From the NCBI GenBank assembly GCA_019309685.1, contig JAFDFT010000084.1:1-8078 (forward strand): a stretch of 8,078 bases of DNA, given 5' to 3'. Below are positions 1-7,013 of this stretch, in pieces. Each line of letters begins with the position of its first letter. Position 1 is the first letter of the stretch. Source of the DNA: Deltaproteobacteria bacterium (lineage in GTDB: Bacteria > Desulfobacterota > Desulfobacteria > Desulfobacterales > JAABPS01). The notes below the pieces were generated by a model that was not told where the DNA came from, made no database searches, and saw nothing but the letters and a program-made list of their open reading frames with translations. A program made the translations under genes and the position numbers.

Positions 1-1451
1 ACGGCGCGAATTCCTAATGGCATTTTAAAAGCAATATCTTCAACTTTCTGCACAGGATTTTCCAGAATTAAGCCGGTCTTTGAACCGTCTGAAGTCAGTG
101 TTTTGTAATTCACAGTTACCTTCTTTAAATTGGTAACTACTAGCGGCATTTCACTGTCGATCTGTTTTTCAAGTATGGCTGTTTTATAAGTTAATTCGTA
201 ATCCGGCTTTCTATGATCCGTATTAAAACGAATATGAATTGGCTCATCCAATGATCGACCAAATTCATCTTTGATTTGTCCCTTTGAGGATTTTATTTCA
301 TATTCCTGCCAGGCTTTTAAGACTTCCGGCAAACGCACTTCATATTCACGTCCCTTTTTGTGAGGTGATCCGAGGCGGGAATATTTATACATATTCTCCC
401 AGGGGTTGTAATCAACGCGGCCGCCTGCCAGGTCTGGTGAAAAAGTTATATTCTCCTTAATTTCCTCATGAATTACAGGCGCGTTAAAAACCATTGCAAC
501 ACGACCTAACGGATTGCATCTGGAACTTGTCACATAATCCTTATCCGTATCGATCAGTATACGTTTATCTTCATTCGAATAATATCTTAACCCTATAAAC
601 TTGAATTCAGGGAACGTGTGAAATTTGACAACCACTCTGTTTGTTATACCTTTTTCCGGTCCTAGAGCCGACACAAGCCCGGGCTCAATTTTGAGCGCGG
701 CTCCGGAGTTTAGGGGAAGTTCATTTGTCGGTGCTATAAGCCATATACGACGAGCTTCAATACCGTTGATTTTCTTGAGTTCGTCATCGCTTTTTTCAGG
801 TTTTTGTTTCCCAAAAAGAACAAAAAGACCTTCCCCCGGCAAAGGAATGATATGGGGCTTTTGCCGGTCATGTGGATCCCGTTCAGCTCTTAAAACATAA
901 CGTGAATCACTCCCATCTAGATTAAAGTATAAATGTTTTTCAATTGATGACTTGCTAACAGGTTGATTGAAGACTGCTCGAATCACAGGCTTACCCGGAG
1001 ACTTCCATGTTTGAAAATTTGTATAATTTACTTTCGGCCTTTGTGTTATAAACTCATGACTGAATATTTCAGCAGTCGTTGATCCATCTTCCGAATAAAC
1101 CCCCGGCTTAATTGTGACAGTATACCGGTTTGACGGCTTTAGTGAATCTTCATGCTTTAACTGGCAGGAAAGCGCGCTCGTATTGAGCCATCTCCATTGA
1201 CAGTTTAATTGCGGAGTAATTTTAATCGGAATTTCTTCTGCTTTACGATCCATGCGCCCCAACGGTACAATCGAACGATTAAATTGAATAACTATCTGAT
1301 TTTGAACCGGCACATCTAATCCTTCAGGTGTAATGCGTGTAATTTCTAGAGGATTTTCCGGGGGTGTCTTATCAGATTTACATGCTGAAAATATAAGTGA
1401 AATTGCCAGAATCGCGAAGAATAAAAACAGTAAAAAGATCTTTCTTTTCAT
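1..1451 (-). CDS. Alpha-2-macroglobulin family lipoprotein, N-terminal part (partial, runs off left edge)
   Basis: The minus strand is open from an ATG at 1451 to the window edge, giving 483 codons without a stop. The protein starts with a lipoprotein signal: Lys/Arg at residues 2-4, a hydrophobic stretch at about 5-21, then FSAC with the acceptor cysteine at 24. Lys25 follows, so there is no Asp+2 inner-membrane retention signal and outer-membrane anchoring is expected. After a short linker come beta-rich Ig/MG-like domains. Residues about 57-67 (FNRSIVPLGRM) and the later CQWRWLNTSALSCQL segment resemble the first domain of bacterial alpha-2-macroglobulins (YfhM-like, COG2373). Such proteins are usually over 1,500 residues and are thought to trap proteases in the periplasm, often beside penicillin-binding protein 1C. 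The thioester and C-terminal domains would lie outside the window, so whether the CxEQ motif is present is unknown. An AAGGAA ribosome-binding site precedes the start. Family assignment is from memory of the motif pattern. Confidence 0.85.
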   Translation of the reverse strand, partial: MKRKIFLLFLFFAILAISLIFSACKSDKTPPENPLEITRITPEGLDVPVQNQIVIQFNRSIVPLGRMDRKAEEIPIKITPQLNCQWRWLNTSALSCQLKHEDSLKPSNRYTVTIKPGVYSEDGSTTAEIFSHEFITQRPKVNYTNFQTWKSPGKPVIRAVFNQPVSKSSIEKHLYFNLDGSDSRYVLRAERDPHDRQKPHIIPLPGEGLFVLFGKQKPEKSDDELKKINGIEARRIWLIAPTNELPLNSGAALKIEPGLVSALGPEKGITNRVVVKFHTFPEFKFIGLRYYSNEDKRILIDTDKDYVTSSRCNPLGRVAMVFNAPVIHEEIKENITFSPDLAGGRVDYNPWENMYKYSRLGSPHKKGREYEVRLPEVLKAWQEYEIKSSKGQIKDEFGRSLDEPIHIRFNTDHRKPDYELTYKTAILEKQIDSEMPLVVTNLKKVTVNYKTLTSDGSKTGLILENPVQKVEDIAFKMPLGIRA

Positions 1452-1551
1452 TTTAATTTCCTTTTCTGGTATTTTTAGGCGTGTTGAAACCACATGTTCG
1501 AATTTTTCAGTTCTCCATCTATGTTTGCTTTAGGAGGTCCTTTTTAGAATC

Positions 1552-1570
1552 GGATATATTTTCTATATCC
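1552..1570. repeat. Small perfect inverted repeat (7-bp stem, 5-base loop)
   Basis: GGATATA (1552-1558) and TATATCC (1564-1570) are exact reverse complements around a TTTTC loop. The stem is AT-rich and is not followed by a T-run on either strand, so it does not look like an intrinsic terminator. It overlaps the -10 region of the candidate minus-strand promoter, where it could be an operator-like site, or it could be chance. Confidence 0.4.
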
Positions 1571-1590
1571 CGCGTGGATTTCCGGGTCAA
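1562..1590 (-). promoter_or_regulatory. Candidate sigma70-type promoter for the macroglobulin gene
   Basis: Read on the minus strand, TTGACC (1590-1585, five of six consensus bases) is followed after exactly 17 bases by TATAGA (1567-1562, four of six). Transcription would start near 1555, leaving a leader of about 100 nt before the ATG at 1451. The -35 lies inside a sequence that also resembles half of the dispersed palindrome at 1776-1841, so the match may be a by-product of a repeat remnant. No other evidence supports it. Confidence 0.3.
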
Positions 1591-1775
1591 GAAAATAAGA
1601 ATTCCAATAGGTTAAGAGCTTTTCTATTTGACAAACAACATTTGTTCTCTTAACGTTAATATTTCATTTTTCGGTTATCCGGAAAGCTAAAGCTATAAGA
1701 GTTGCTGAGAATAGGGATAAATATACACGATGGTCATTATATATATGCAAAGTCGTTGCCATCTTTATAAACTGC

Positions 1776-1841
1776 TGTCATCACCCGGCTTGACCGGGTG
1801 ATCCAGGATTATGGATACCCCGGATAAACCGTGGTATGACG
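1776..1841. repeat. Dispersed palindromic repeat element with two hairpins
   Basis: Two consecutive stem-loops are visible. ATCACCCGG (1780-1788) pairs perfectly with CCGGGTGAT (1794-1802) around a CTTGA loop. ATACCCCGG (1815-1823) pairs with CCGTGGTAT (1829-1837) around ATAAA with a single mismatch. The outer ends are also related: TGTCAT at 1776-1781 and ATGACG at 1836-1841 form imperfect terminal inverted repeats. This arrangement (GTCAT, CCGG-CTTGA-CCGG, ATCCA, GGATACCCCGG, GGTATGAC) matches a repeat type widely scattered in proteobacterial intergenic regions. It is GC-rich compared with its AT-rich surroundings. No complete second copy is present in the window. Naming it as a family rests on memory of such elements. 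Confidence 0.65.
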
Positions 1842-1986
1842 AAATGAGAAAGAATTAATTTATTGACTTAAATATGTTTACTTGTCTTTCGTAGATAACC
1901 GGGTTTAATTTAACTATTCTAATTTTTTAAATCTTTAAGTACCAAGTGCCCGGCCTATTGCCCAGGCGCTTTTCTATCCTATTTCT

Positions 1987-2916
1987 ATGATCAAACATAC
2001 GACAACCGGACGTTGGAAATTAGGCATATCTCTTTCTCTCATAACAGTTTTCTTTTGGGGCGTAGCTCCGATTGCCTTAAAAATAGTTCTTGAAGATATG
2101 GGCCCATTTACCATTGCCTGGTATCGTTTCCTTTTCTCTGCTGCATTAATAGGCGTATGGATATTTAAAAAACAACATTTTCCCACATTGACTATTTTTC
2201 GCGGATCATTCTTATGGCTTATGATGTTGGCGATATTCGGGTTAGGCGCAAATTATGCTTTTTTCATGATCGGGCTGAATTATCTACCCCCAAGCACGGC
2301 TGCTGTTGTTATTCAACTTGCACCCATGTTTCTACTTTTTGGCAGCATTCTTTTTTTTAAGGAATCCTTCAGACTATCCCAAAGCATAGGTTTCTTTATC
2401 TTAGTTTTCGGTTTGATTCTTTTTTTTAATACGAGATTCGCTTTCCTTTTATCCGGATTCAGCACTTATGCTTCAGGTATTGTGCTCGTTGTCTGTGCAG
2501 CAATATTATGGGCAGTTTATGCACTCGCGCAAAAACAGCTACTCACTAAACTACCATCTGCAACAATTCTCTTATTTATCTATATTGGATGTTTCATTAT
2601 TCTTACACCTTTTTCCAAACCCGCTGAAATTTTGAAAATCAGTTTTATCCAATTACTGCTTCTTATCTTTACAGGACTGAATACAATCTTTGCGTACGGA
2701 AGCTTTTCAGAAGCGCTCAACCATCTTGAAGCATCACGGGTCAGCATGACCATGGCGATAATCCCTTTAATTACCATTGGATCAATGAAGATTTTCTCCA
2801 TTCTTTTTCCAGGCCTGATAGAATCAGAACCGTTAAACCTGCTAAGCGTAGTTGGCGCATTTATGGTAGTTCTCGGGTCAATGGCTAGTTCTCTGAGTAG
2901 ATCTGAGGATACTTGA
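1987..2916 (+). CDS. EamA/DMT-superfamily transporter
   Basis: The product is a 309-aa polytopic membrane protein with about ten hydrophobic segments (roughly residues 12-33, 40-60, 72-95, 102-122, 131-147, 160-180, 190-207, 217-237, 250-270 and 283-302). This is the normal size and topology of EamA transporters, which carry two five-TM repeats. The first repeat has the usual WG-P-A and YRFLFSA pattern at its start, and a PPSTAAVVIQLAPMF segment leading into FFKESF at about 101-128, as in the family's TM4-TM5 region. Substrates in this superfamily range from amino acids to nucleotides and metabolites, and cannot be read from the sequence. The ATG at 1987 has no clear Shine-Dalgarno sequence, and no in-frame ATG, GTG or TTG was seen within about 35 bases upstream. 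The gene appears monocistronic; the next plus-strand gene is 85 bp away with its own strong ribosome-binding site. A second family member is encoded at 5962-6858. Confidence 0.9.
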   Translation: MIKHTTTGRWKLGISLSLITVFFWGVAPIALKIVLEDMGPFTIAWYRFLFSAALIGVWIFKKQHFPTLTIFRGSFLWLMMLAIFGLGANYAFFMIGLNYLPPSTAAVVIQLAPMFLLFGSILFFKESFRLSQSIGFFILVFGLILFFNTRFAFLLSGFSTYASGIVLVVCAAILWAVYALAQKQLLTKLPSATILLFIYIGCFIILTPFSKPAEILKISFIQLLLLIFTGLNTIFAYGSFSEALNHLEASRVSMTMAIIPLITIGSMKIFSILFPGLIESEPLNLLSVVGAFMVVLGSMASSLSRSEDT

Positions 2917-3001
2917 CTTGTATTTTAAATAATGGAAGATAACTATAAACGCTACTCTTTAGTTTTAATAATATTGAAATATTCACATCGGAGGGAATAC
3001 T

Positions 3002-3520
3002 ATGCTACGTCCATCAGAAAAAGAAATGATAGATAAAGGGATGATCGTCATGTGGATCATTTGGGGTGCAATACTATTATCCTTATTCGTTTATGTGCTT
3101 GTTTGTCATTTAGCGGGTGACCAGATTAGACAGAACGCAAACCCAGCTATACCTTTGGACCTTTTCAAGAATATCCTTTATGCTGTTTCTCTTATAACAC
3201 TTATTATTTCATACTTTGTAAGAAAAGCTGTTCTTGTTGTGCGTTCTTCAGGCACCAGGCCTGGAGCAACAAATATTTCGCAACAATCTACTCAACCAGC
3301 ATTTATAGGAAAATACACAGTAGCGATGATCATCTCTTTAGCTCTTTCTGAAAGCATCGGAATTTATGGCGTTGTACTTTATTTTATAGGAGATAGTTTG
3401 CAAACGCTATATGCTTTCATAGGCGTATCGGCAATAACGATGATTTTTTACCGCCCGAAAAAGGAAGAAATAATAACCCTTGCCAATGATATGAAAATGA
3501 AGCTCCCTCATACTACGTGA
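3002..3520 (+). CDS. Four-TM membrane protein of unknown function
   Basis: The product is 172 aa, preceded by CGGAGGGA seven to eight bases before the ATG, an excellent ribosome-binding site that fixes the start. There are four hydrophobic segments at about residues 15-37, 52-74, 104-129 and 132-150. A hydrophilic linker (about 82-103, rich in Gly, Thr, Ser and Gln) splits them into two hairpins, and the tail is charged. The third segment carries an acidic residue, Glu117, in the context ALSESIGIYG. That is reminiscent of the ion-binding glutamate helix of rotary ATPase c-type subunits, which are also built from two-helix hairpins. This is only a motif resemblance: the protein is too long for a simple c subunit and no ATPase genes are nearby. 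The gene is convergent with the DUF502 gene. I do not recognise a named family. Confidence 0.85.
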   Translation: MLRPSEKEMIDKGMIVMWIIWGAILLSLFVYVLVCHLAGDQIRQNANPAIPLDLFKNILYAVSLITLIISYFVRKAVLVVRSSGTRPGATNISQQSTQPAFIGKYTVAMIISLALSESIGIYGVVLYFIGDSLQTLYAFIGVSAITMIFYRPKKEEIITLANDMKMKLPHTT

Positions 3521-3547
3521 TCCTGATTATATTTAGTACAGCTTTAT

Positions 3548-3578
3548 CTAAAAGCGAATTCTAACAGCCTCGCTTAGC
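3548..3578 (-). terminator. Weak candidate terminator between convergent genes
   Basis: AAGCGA (3552-3557) pairs with TCGCTT (3570-3575) around a 12-base loop, with possible extension to CTA/TAG around a bulge. Read on the minus strand the stem is followed by TTTTAGAT, a short T-rich stretch, just after the DUF502 stop codon. The stem is short and the T-run imperfect, so it may be a weak or bidirectional terminator at best. Confidence 0.3.
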
Positions 3579-3581
3579 AAC

Positions 3582-4142
3582 TTATTCAGATTCCGAACTT
3601 TTTGGTGTTCCAGCCACGCCGCCAGAAACCACAAAAGACATCACTGTACTGCTATCTGCATTAAGAGGTTCTACCATTTCCTTTGACACAATCAATAATT
3701 GTCCTGAAAAATTGTACGAATGAGGACAATAAACACTTACTTCATTGCTAATGCCAAGATGATTAAGATCATCCTGGGTAATAAAACCCACGAGCTTTGC
3801 CATACCATCATGGGAAAGCCGAACCATTACAGGTTGATTAAATTTTTTCTTTTCTCCGGCAAAAGCGGCTAAAAGATCGCGCAGCGCATTATAAAGTATT
3901 TTAAGAAGAGGCAGTCTTGAAAATATTTTCTCTATATAACGGAAAAGACCTCCCAATAATGTAGAACCCAAAAATCCTATAAAAGTAATAAATGACAAAG
4001 TAATAATAAAGCCCATTCCAGGAACTTTCGCTGGAATTAAATGATCAATCACCTGAAACACTTCATATGCAACCCAAATCGTAATGAATATTGGAGCCAA
4101 TATGATCAAGCCTTCTGCAAACCACTTTACAATTCTTTTCAT
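3582..4142 (-). CDS. DUF502 family membrane protein
   Basis: The product is 186 aa and matches the DUF502 (COG2928, PF04367) pattern throughout. Residues about 8-28 form TM1 with the family-typical GLIILAPIFITIWV stretch. PGMGFIITLSFITFIGFLGSTLLGG at about 41-65 is TM2, followed by a basic amphipathic stretch and the conserved RLPLLKILYNALRDLL region. A soluble C-terminal domain from about residue 95 holds VMVRLSHDGMAKLVGFIT and the VSVYCPHSYNFSGQLLIV segment. The family's molecular role is unknown; it is an inner-membrane protein with a cytoplasmic or periplasmic C-terminal domain. GGAGGG sits at good spacing upstream of the ATG at 4142. The gene is convergent with the four-TM gene (61 bp gap) and lies 175 bp downstream of the amidohydrolase on the same strand, so co-transcription with it is possible but not shown. 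Confidence 0.92.
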   Translation of the reverse strand: MKRIVKWFAEGLIILAPIFITIWVAYEVFQVIDHLIPAKVPGMGFIITLSFITFIGFLGSTLLGGLFRYIEKIFSRLPLLKILYNALRDLLAAFAGEKKKFNQPVMVRLSHDGMAKLVGFITQDDLNHLGISNEVSVYCPHSYNFSGQLLIVSKEMVEPLNADSSTVMSFVVSGGVAGTPKSSESE

Positions 4143-4317
4143 GTATTTCCCTCCTTTTCATCATAAAACCAAACGTTATCGTATAGGATTGGCATAATAA
4201 GAATATATATTCAATTCATCATGATCCTTGAAAAAAAGAAATTGCCCCAATAAATTTGGTATGGCGGATGTTGAGTTTTTAGCCGGTAACCATAAAATTA
4301 GGAATCAAATCTTAGTA

Positions 4318-5169
4318 TCAATCGATATTAAAATCCCGTTCAGCATTCTTATAAAATATTTTCTCATAAACTTTTTGTTCAAACTGTAAACGAAGTAGAC
4401 CGTTGATGCTCTCTTCGTATTCATAAGGGATATTCGGAAAATCGCTGCCGAACAAAACTTTGTCACTGTATTTTTCAACAAGATCAATCATTTCCTTTGG
4501 AAATGACGTATCGAAAACATCGGTGTCGGTAAATATCATTGTGGTATCAAGCCGCATATTTGGATACTTTTCAAGCAGTTCAAAGAACTCATGAAATTCA
4601 TACCCTCCCATATGAGCAACGATAACCTTTAGATCTGGAAACCTTTTCATTAGCTTGCGAAAATATTGCACCCCCACAAGACCATTTGAATAGGGTGCTG
4701 TACCCGTATGAAGCAAGGTCCACGCGCCATGTTTTATAATTTCTTCATATACAGGCGTTACTCGTTCATCCGCCACATGAAAGTTCTGCACCAGGGGTTG
4801 GAGCTTGAGGCCTGTGAAACCTTTTTCAAGAAATTCCCTTGCCATTAGTTTATTATCCTGATCTTCGGGATGAATTGTAAAAAACGGCAATGTTGATTGA
4901 TTTTTCTTCGCGAATTCTTCTGTCCACTGGTTCATATCCTTCGCAATTCCAGGCTTGTGCGCGTAATTAAGCAAACTGTGACACTTTACACCCAGTTTTT
5001 CCAATTCATTTGAGAGTTGTTCAGGCGTACCTTTATAGACTATATTCCAGTCAAATTTTTCAAAATAATTCCAGATGGCTTTAAAAAGCGGATGCGGGAA
5101 AAAATGGCAGTGAATGTCAATGATCTTTCCATCCCAATATGGTTTTTTTAGATAAGGTTTTGATTCCAT
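4318..5169 (-). CDS. Amidohydrolase family 2 metal-dependent hydrolase (TIM barrel)
   Basis: From the ATG at 5169 the product is 283 aa. It shows the amidohydrolase-2 (PF04909) hallmarks: DIHCH gives the HxH metal motif (His20, His22) at the end of strand 1, GLKLQP places Lys122, LLHTG gives His154, VAHMGG gives His186, and FGSDFP gives the catalytic Asp243. This is a complete metal-site set, so an active cytoplasmic hydrolase or decarboxylase acting on a small cyclic or carboxylated substrate is likely. The substrate cannot be told. The frame stays open upstream to an ATG at 5226 (302 aa), but the extra 19 residues are low-complexity and unlike the family. An extended -10 box (5230-5238) would also start transcription at or inside that codon. 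I therefore prefer 5169, although it has no clear Shine-Dalgarno sequence. The gene is divergent from the 129-aa gene at 5388. Confidence 0.88.
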   Translation of the reverse strand: MESKPYLKKPYWDGKIIDIHCHFFPHPLFKAIWNYFEKFDWNIVYKGTPEQLSNELEKLGVKCHSLLNYAHKPGIAKDMNQWTEEFAKKNQSTLPFFTIHPEDQDNKLMAREFLEKGFTGLKLQPLVQNFHVADERVTPVYEEIIKHGAWTLLHTGTAPYSNGLVGVQYFRKLMKRFPDLKVIVAHMGGYEFHEFFELLEKYPNMRLDTTMIFTDTDVFDTSFPKEMIDLVEKYSDKVLFGSDFPNIPYEYEESINGLLRLQFEQKVYEKIFYKNAERDFNID

Positions 5170-5229
5170 ATAATAAAAAGTGCTATTGTTTTTTTTGAAT
5201 AGTATAATTTCTACATAATAATGCATACC

Positions 5230-5238
5230 ATTATATCA
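5230..5238 (-). promoter_or_regulatory. Candidate extended -10 promoter of the amidohydrolase gene
   Basis: On the minus strand the sequence reads TGATATAAT, a perfect extended -10 (TGnTATAAT). The best -35 at 17-base spacing is a poor TTTAGC, but extended -10 promoters can work without a good -35. The expected start is near 5223, giving a leader of about 54 nt to the ATG at 5169. This site argues against the upstream ATG at 5226 being the real start. Confidence 0.45.
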
Positions 5239-5387
5239 CGCTCCCGCACAACGCTAAATAGTTGCAAAATTGATTTCATTTTTCACTTAAAATATTTCCA
5301 TTTTTACAAAAGATATGCTATGAACCTTTCGTCTAAATAACGTCTTCTTAATAACTGCATAATTTTTGTATAATCCCGGAGTTAAAC

Positions 5388-5777
5388 ATGGATGTAAAGT
5401 ACGAGGTTATTGCGGATCAAGAGAAAAATAGACTCTACATCACTTTTGGCGATCTGCCTCTGCCTGATGATCAGCGTGAAATGATTGTAACTGAAATATG
5501 GGAAAAAGCCCAGATTTTAAAAGCCGGTTGGGGATGTATTGTCAACTATAGCCACGTTTCAACAGAAGACGATACTGAAATCGCGCTTCTTCATATCAGT
5601 GATGCTATGCAGGTGTTTGAAGATCTTGAAATGGGTCAGCTTGTACGTGTCATAACCCCACAGCAACTAGATGGTTTCAGAGAAATAAAAATGGGCATTG
5701 AAAACCTAGCCTACTATGAGGCTATTGAAGTCGATACACTGGAAAAAGCAAACGCTATCCTTGATGGAAAAAGTTGA
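5388..5777 (+). CDS. Small soluble protein, possibly STAS/SpoIIAA-like
   Basis: The product is 129 aa with no signal peptide or membrane segment. GGAG lies about seven bases before the ATG, supporting the start. The predicted pattern alternates strands and helices: KYEVIADQEKNRLYITFGD strands, a helix around residues 30-45, GWGCIVNYSH, a helix near 65-78, LVRVITP, then a C-terminal helix in DTLEKANAILDG. This arrangement, and the 'KNRLYIT ... TLEKANAILDG' frame, resemble small STAS-like/SpoIIAA-like hypothetical proteins. Those may bind partners in signalling or act without a catalytic site; no catalytic motif is visible. A conserved serine for phosphorylation cannot be assigned. The gene is divergent from the amidohydrolase, and the next plus-strand gene is 184 bp away. 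The family call is tentative. Confidence 0.82.
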   Translation: MDVKYEVIADQEKNRLYITFGDLPLPDDQREMIVTEIWEKAQILKAGWGCIVNYSHVSTEDDTEIALLHISDAMQVFEDLEMGQLVRVITPQQLDGFREIKMGIENLAYYEAIEVDTLEKANAILDGKS

Positions 5778-5949
5778 TCATTTAATAGGTATTGACATTT
5801 CCCCCGCATTAATTTGTCACTCCCTTTTTAACTATTCAGATCATTCTTTCGCACTGTTTTACTTACAAATTATTCTCTGACTAAATTCTCCGTAAACTAG
5901 GCGGTTGAAAACAGCCATTATTTACCATACAAGGGTCTATTTTATTTAT

Positions 5950-5953
5950 AAGG
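5950..5953 (+). promoter_or_regulatory. Ribosome-binding site deciding the start of the second EamA gene
   Basis: AAGG at 5950-5953 lies eight bases ahead of the ATG at 5962. The longer reading frame can begin at a TTG at 5905, but the only purine-rich stretch there abuts the codon. The ATG at 5962 also gives an N-terminus that leads into the first membrane helix after a short basic segment, as expected for the family. Confidence 0.5.
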
Positions 5954-5961
5954 CGCGCAAA

Positions 5962-6858
5962 ATGAATTTTATCCGAAACTTCATACAAATTATGGTTAGA
6001 TCATCAGTACTCATGGTTATCCTTGGCGCTGTGATGATCAGCTTTTCAGGTGTTTATGTCAAGCTCGCACATGTGAGTCCTACAGTATCTGGATTTTACA
6101 GGATGTTTTTTGGGGGTATTTGTCTCGTACTGATAGTGGTCTTAAAAAAGGATAAAATCTGGGATGGGTTGGATACATTCATTCTGTTGTTATTTTGCGG
6201 ACTTTTTTTCGCGCTAGATCTTTTCGTATGGCATAAAAGCGTTCTTTATATTGGCCCTGGGCTTTCAACGATTTTGGCAAATTTTCAGGTTTTCTTTCTC
6301 GCAATTATTGGAATTACTTTTCTGGGAGAGAAAAAAGGCATCAAACTATTTCTTTCCATCCCCATGGCTATTATTGGACTTTTTCTTATTGTGGGCATTA
6401 AGTGGCGGATGCTTGACCATGAATACAAAATCGGCATTCTTCTCGGCCTGCTTACGGCTATTTTTTATACAGCATACCTGTTAACCTTGAGGTCAGTTCA
6501 AACAAACAAAAATCGACTATCGCCTTTTGCGAATTTATCCATTATATCTATTTCTTCAGCATTTATTCTACTCGTTATTTCCTTGACTCAAGGAGAGTCA
6601 CTCCTGATTCCGGATACGCAAAGTTATATATCTCTTTTAGCATACGGCATTTTCAGCCAGGTACTTGGGTGGGTGCTCATTTCTAAAGGAATGCCCAATC
6701 TTGATCTATCAATTGTAGGCCTCATTCTTTTACTCCAACCGACATTGGCATTTATATGGGATATCCTCTTTTTTCACCATAAAACCACAATTACAGGTAT
6801 AATTGGTGTCATCATTACGTTGACAGCTATTTATTTAGGGTCCACACGCAACCGTTAA
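5962..6858 (+). CDS. EamA/DMT-superfamily transporter (second copy)
   Basis: With the ATG at 5962 the product is 298 aa and about ten hydrophobic helices fill it, matching EamA size and its two five-TM repeats. The N-terminal repeat shows SFSGVYVKLAHVSPTVSGFYRMFFGG, equivalent to the family's TM1-TM2 region. YIGPGLSTILANFQVFFLAIIGITFLGEKKG corresponds to TM4 and the loop before TM5. The second repeat ends with GLILLLQPTLAFIWDILFFHHK, the usual 'LLQP..A..W' helix. The substrate is unknown; the product is an inner-membrane drug/metabolite transporter. It differs clearly from the EamA protein at 1987-2916 (the shared motifs are spaced alike but few residues are identical), so it is a distant paralogue rather than a recent duplicate. 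A longer TTG start at 5905 is possible. The gene stands alone: 184 bp upstream and 308 bp downstream hold no gene on this strand. Confidence 0.9.
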   Translation: MNFIRNFIQIMVRSSVLMVILGAVMISFSGVYVKLAHVSPTVSGFYRMFFGGICLVLIVVLKKDKIWDGLDTFILLLFCGLFFALDLFVWHKSVLYIGPGLSTILANFQVFFLAIIGITFLGEKKGIKLFLSIPMAIIGLFLIVGIKWRMLDHEYKIGILLGLLTAIFYTAYLLTLRSVQTNKNRLSPFANLSIISISSAFILLVISLTQGESLLIPDTQSYISLLAYGIFSQVLGWVLISKGMPNLDLSIVGLILLLQPTLAFIWDILFFHHKTTITGIIGVIITLTAIYLGSTRNR

Positions 6859-6937
6859 TTTTTTTCCCTTAAACCAGCGCTTTTCTATTTAATCTTTTTT
6901 TACCTTGCGCTATATAAACGGTATTTTACACCTGCCC

Positions 6938-6966
6938 TTGATTGAAATTTGCCCATTTGATAAAAT
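6938..6966 (+). promoter_or_regulatory. Candidate sigma70 promoter for the radical SAM gene
   Basis: TTGATT (6938-6943, four of six) is followed after exactly 17 bases by TAAAAT (6961-6966, five of six). The bases just before the -10 read TGA, giving an extended -10 of the TGn type. Transcription would start near 6973, leaving a leader of about 195 nt before the radical SAM ATG, enough to contain the whole foldable element at 7014-7125. It is the best plus-strand promoter match I found in the window. Confidence 0.5.
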
Positions 6967-7013
6967 GATTTTTCATCTTTATTTCTCATCATTTTTCACC
7001 CGATGGGTAAACC

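Larger units (their letters stand above)
1452..1986. other. Long intergenic region between divergent genes (535 bp)
   Basis: No convincing gene is seen here on either strand. The gap separates the minus-strand macroglobulin gene from the plus-strand EamA transporter, so it must hold promoters for both. It contains the candidate minus-strand promoter at 1562-1590, the AT hairpin at 1552-1570, and the palindromic repeat at 1776-1841. It also holds a plus-strand TTGACA at 1628-1633, followed after 17 bases by a weak TAACGT, some 330 bp before the transporter. A loosely pairing GC-rich stretch at about 1947-1970 sits just ahead of the transporter start. Nothing else stands out. Confidence 0.7.

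Noticed and set aside
625..900. Plus-strand frame of 91 codons
   Set aside because: It lies wholly inside the macroglobulin gene on the opposite strand, which has clear family motifs and a continuous frame.
4231..4259. CCAA/TTGG hairpin followed by a T-run on the minus strand, as a terminator of the amidohydrolase gene
   Set aside because: The stem is only four AT/GC pairs and the T-run starts several bases later, too weak to call.
5369..5374. Perfect TATAAT upstream of the 129-aa gene
   Set aside because: Transcription from it would start at about 5381, on top of the GGAG ribosome-binding site, leaving a leader too short to use it. No -35 is evident either.
5792..5820. TTGACA with 17-base spacing to TGTCAC ahead of the second EamA gene
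   Set aside because: The -35 is perfect but the -10 matches only three of six and lacks the key second A, so it is not a supportable promoter.
1967..6887. Shared 12-base string GCGCTTTTCTAT near 1967 and near 6876
   Set aside because: Short, low-complexity and in different contexts (before one EamA gene, after the other); expected by chance or at most weakly suggestive.
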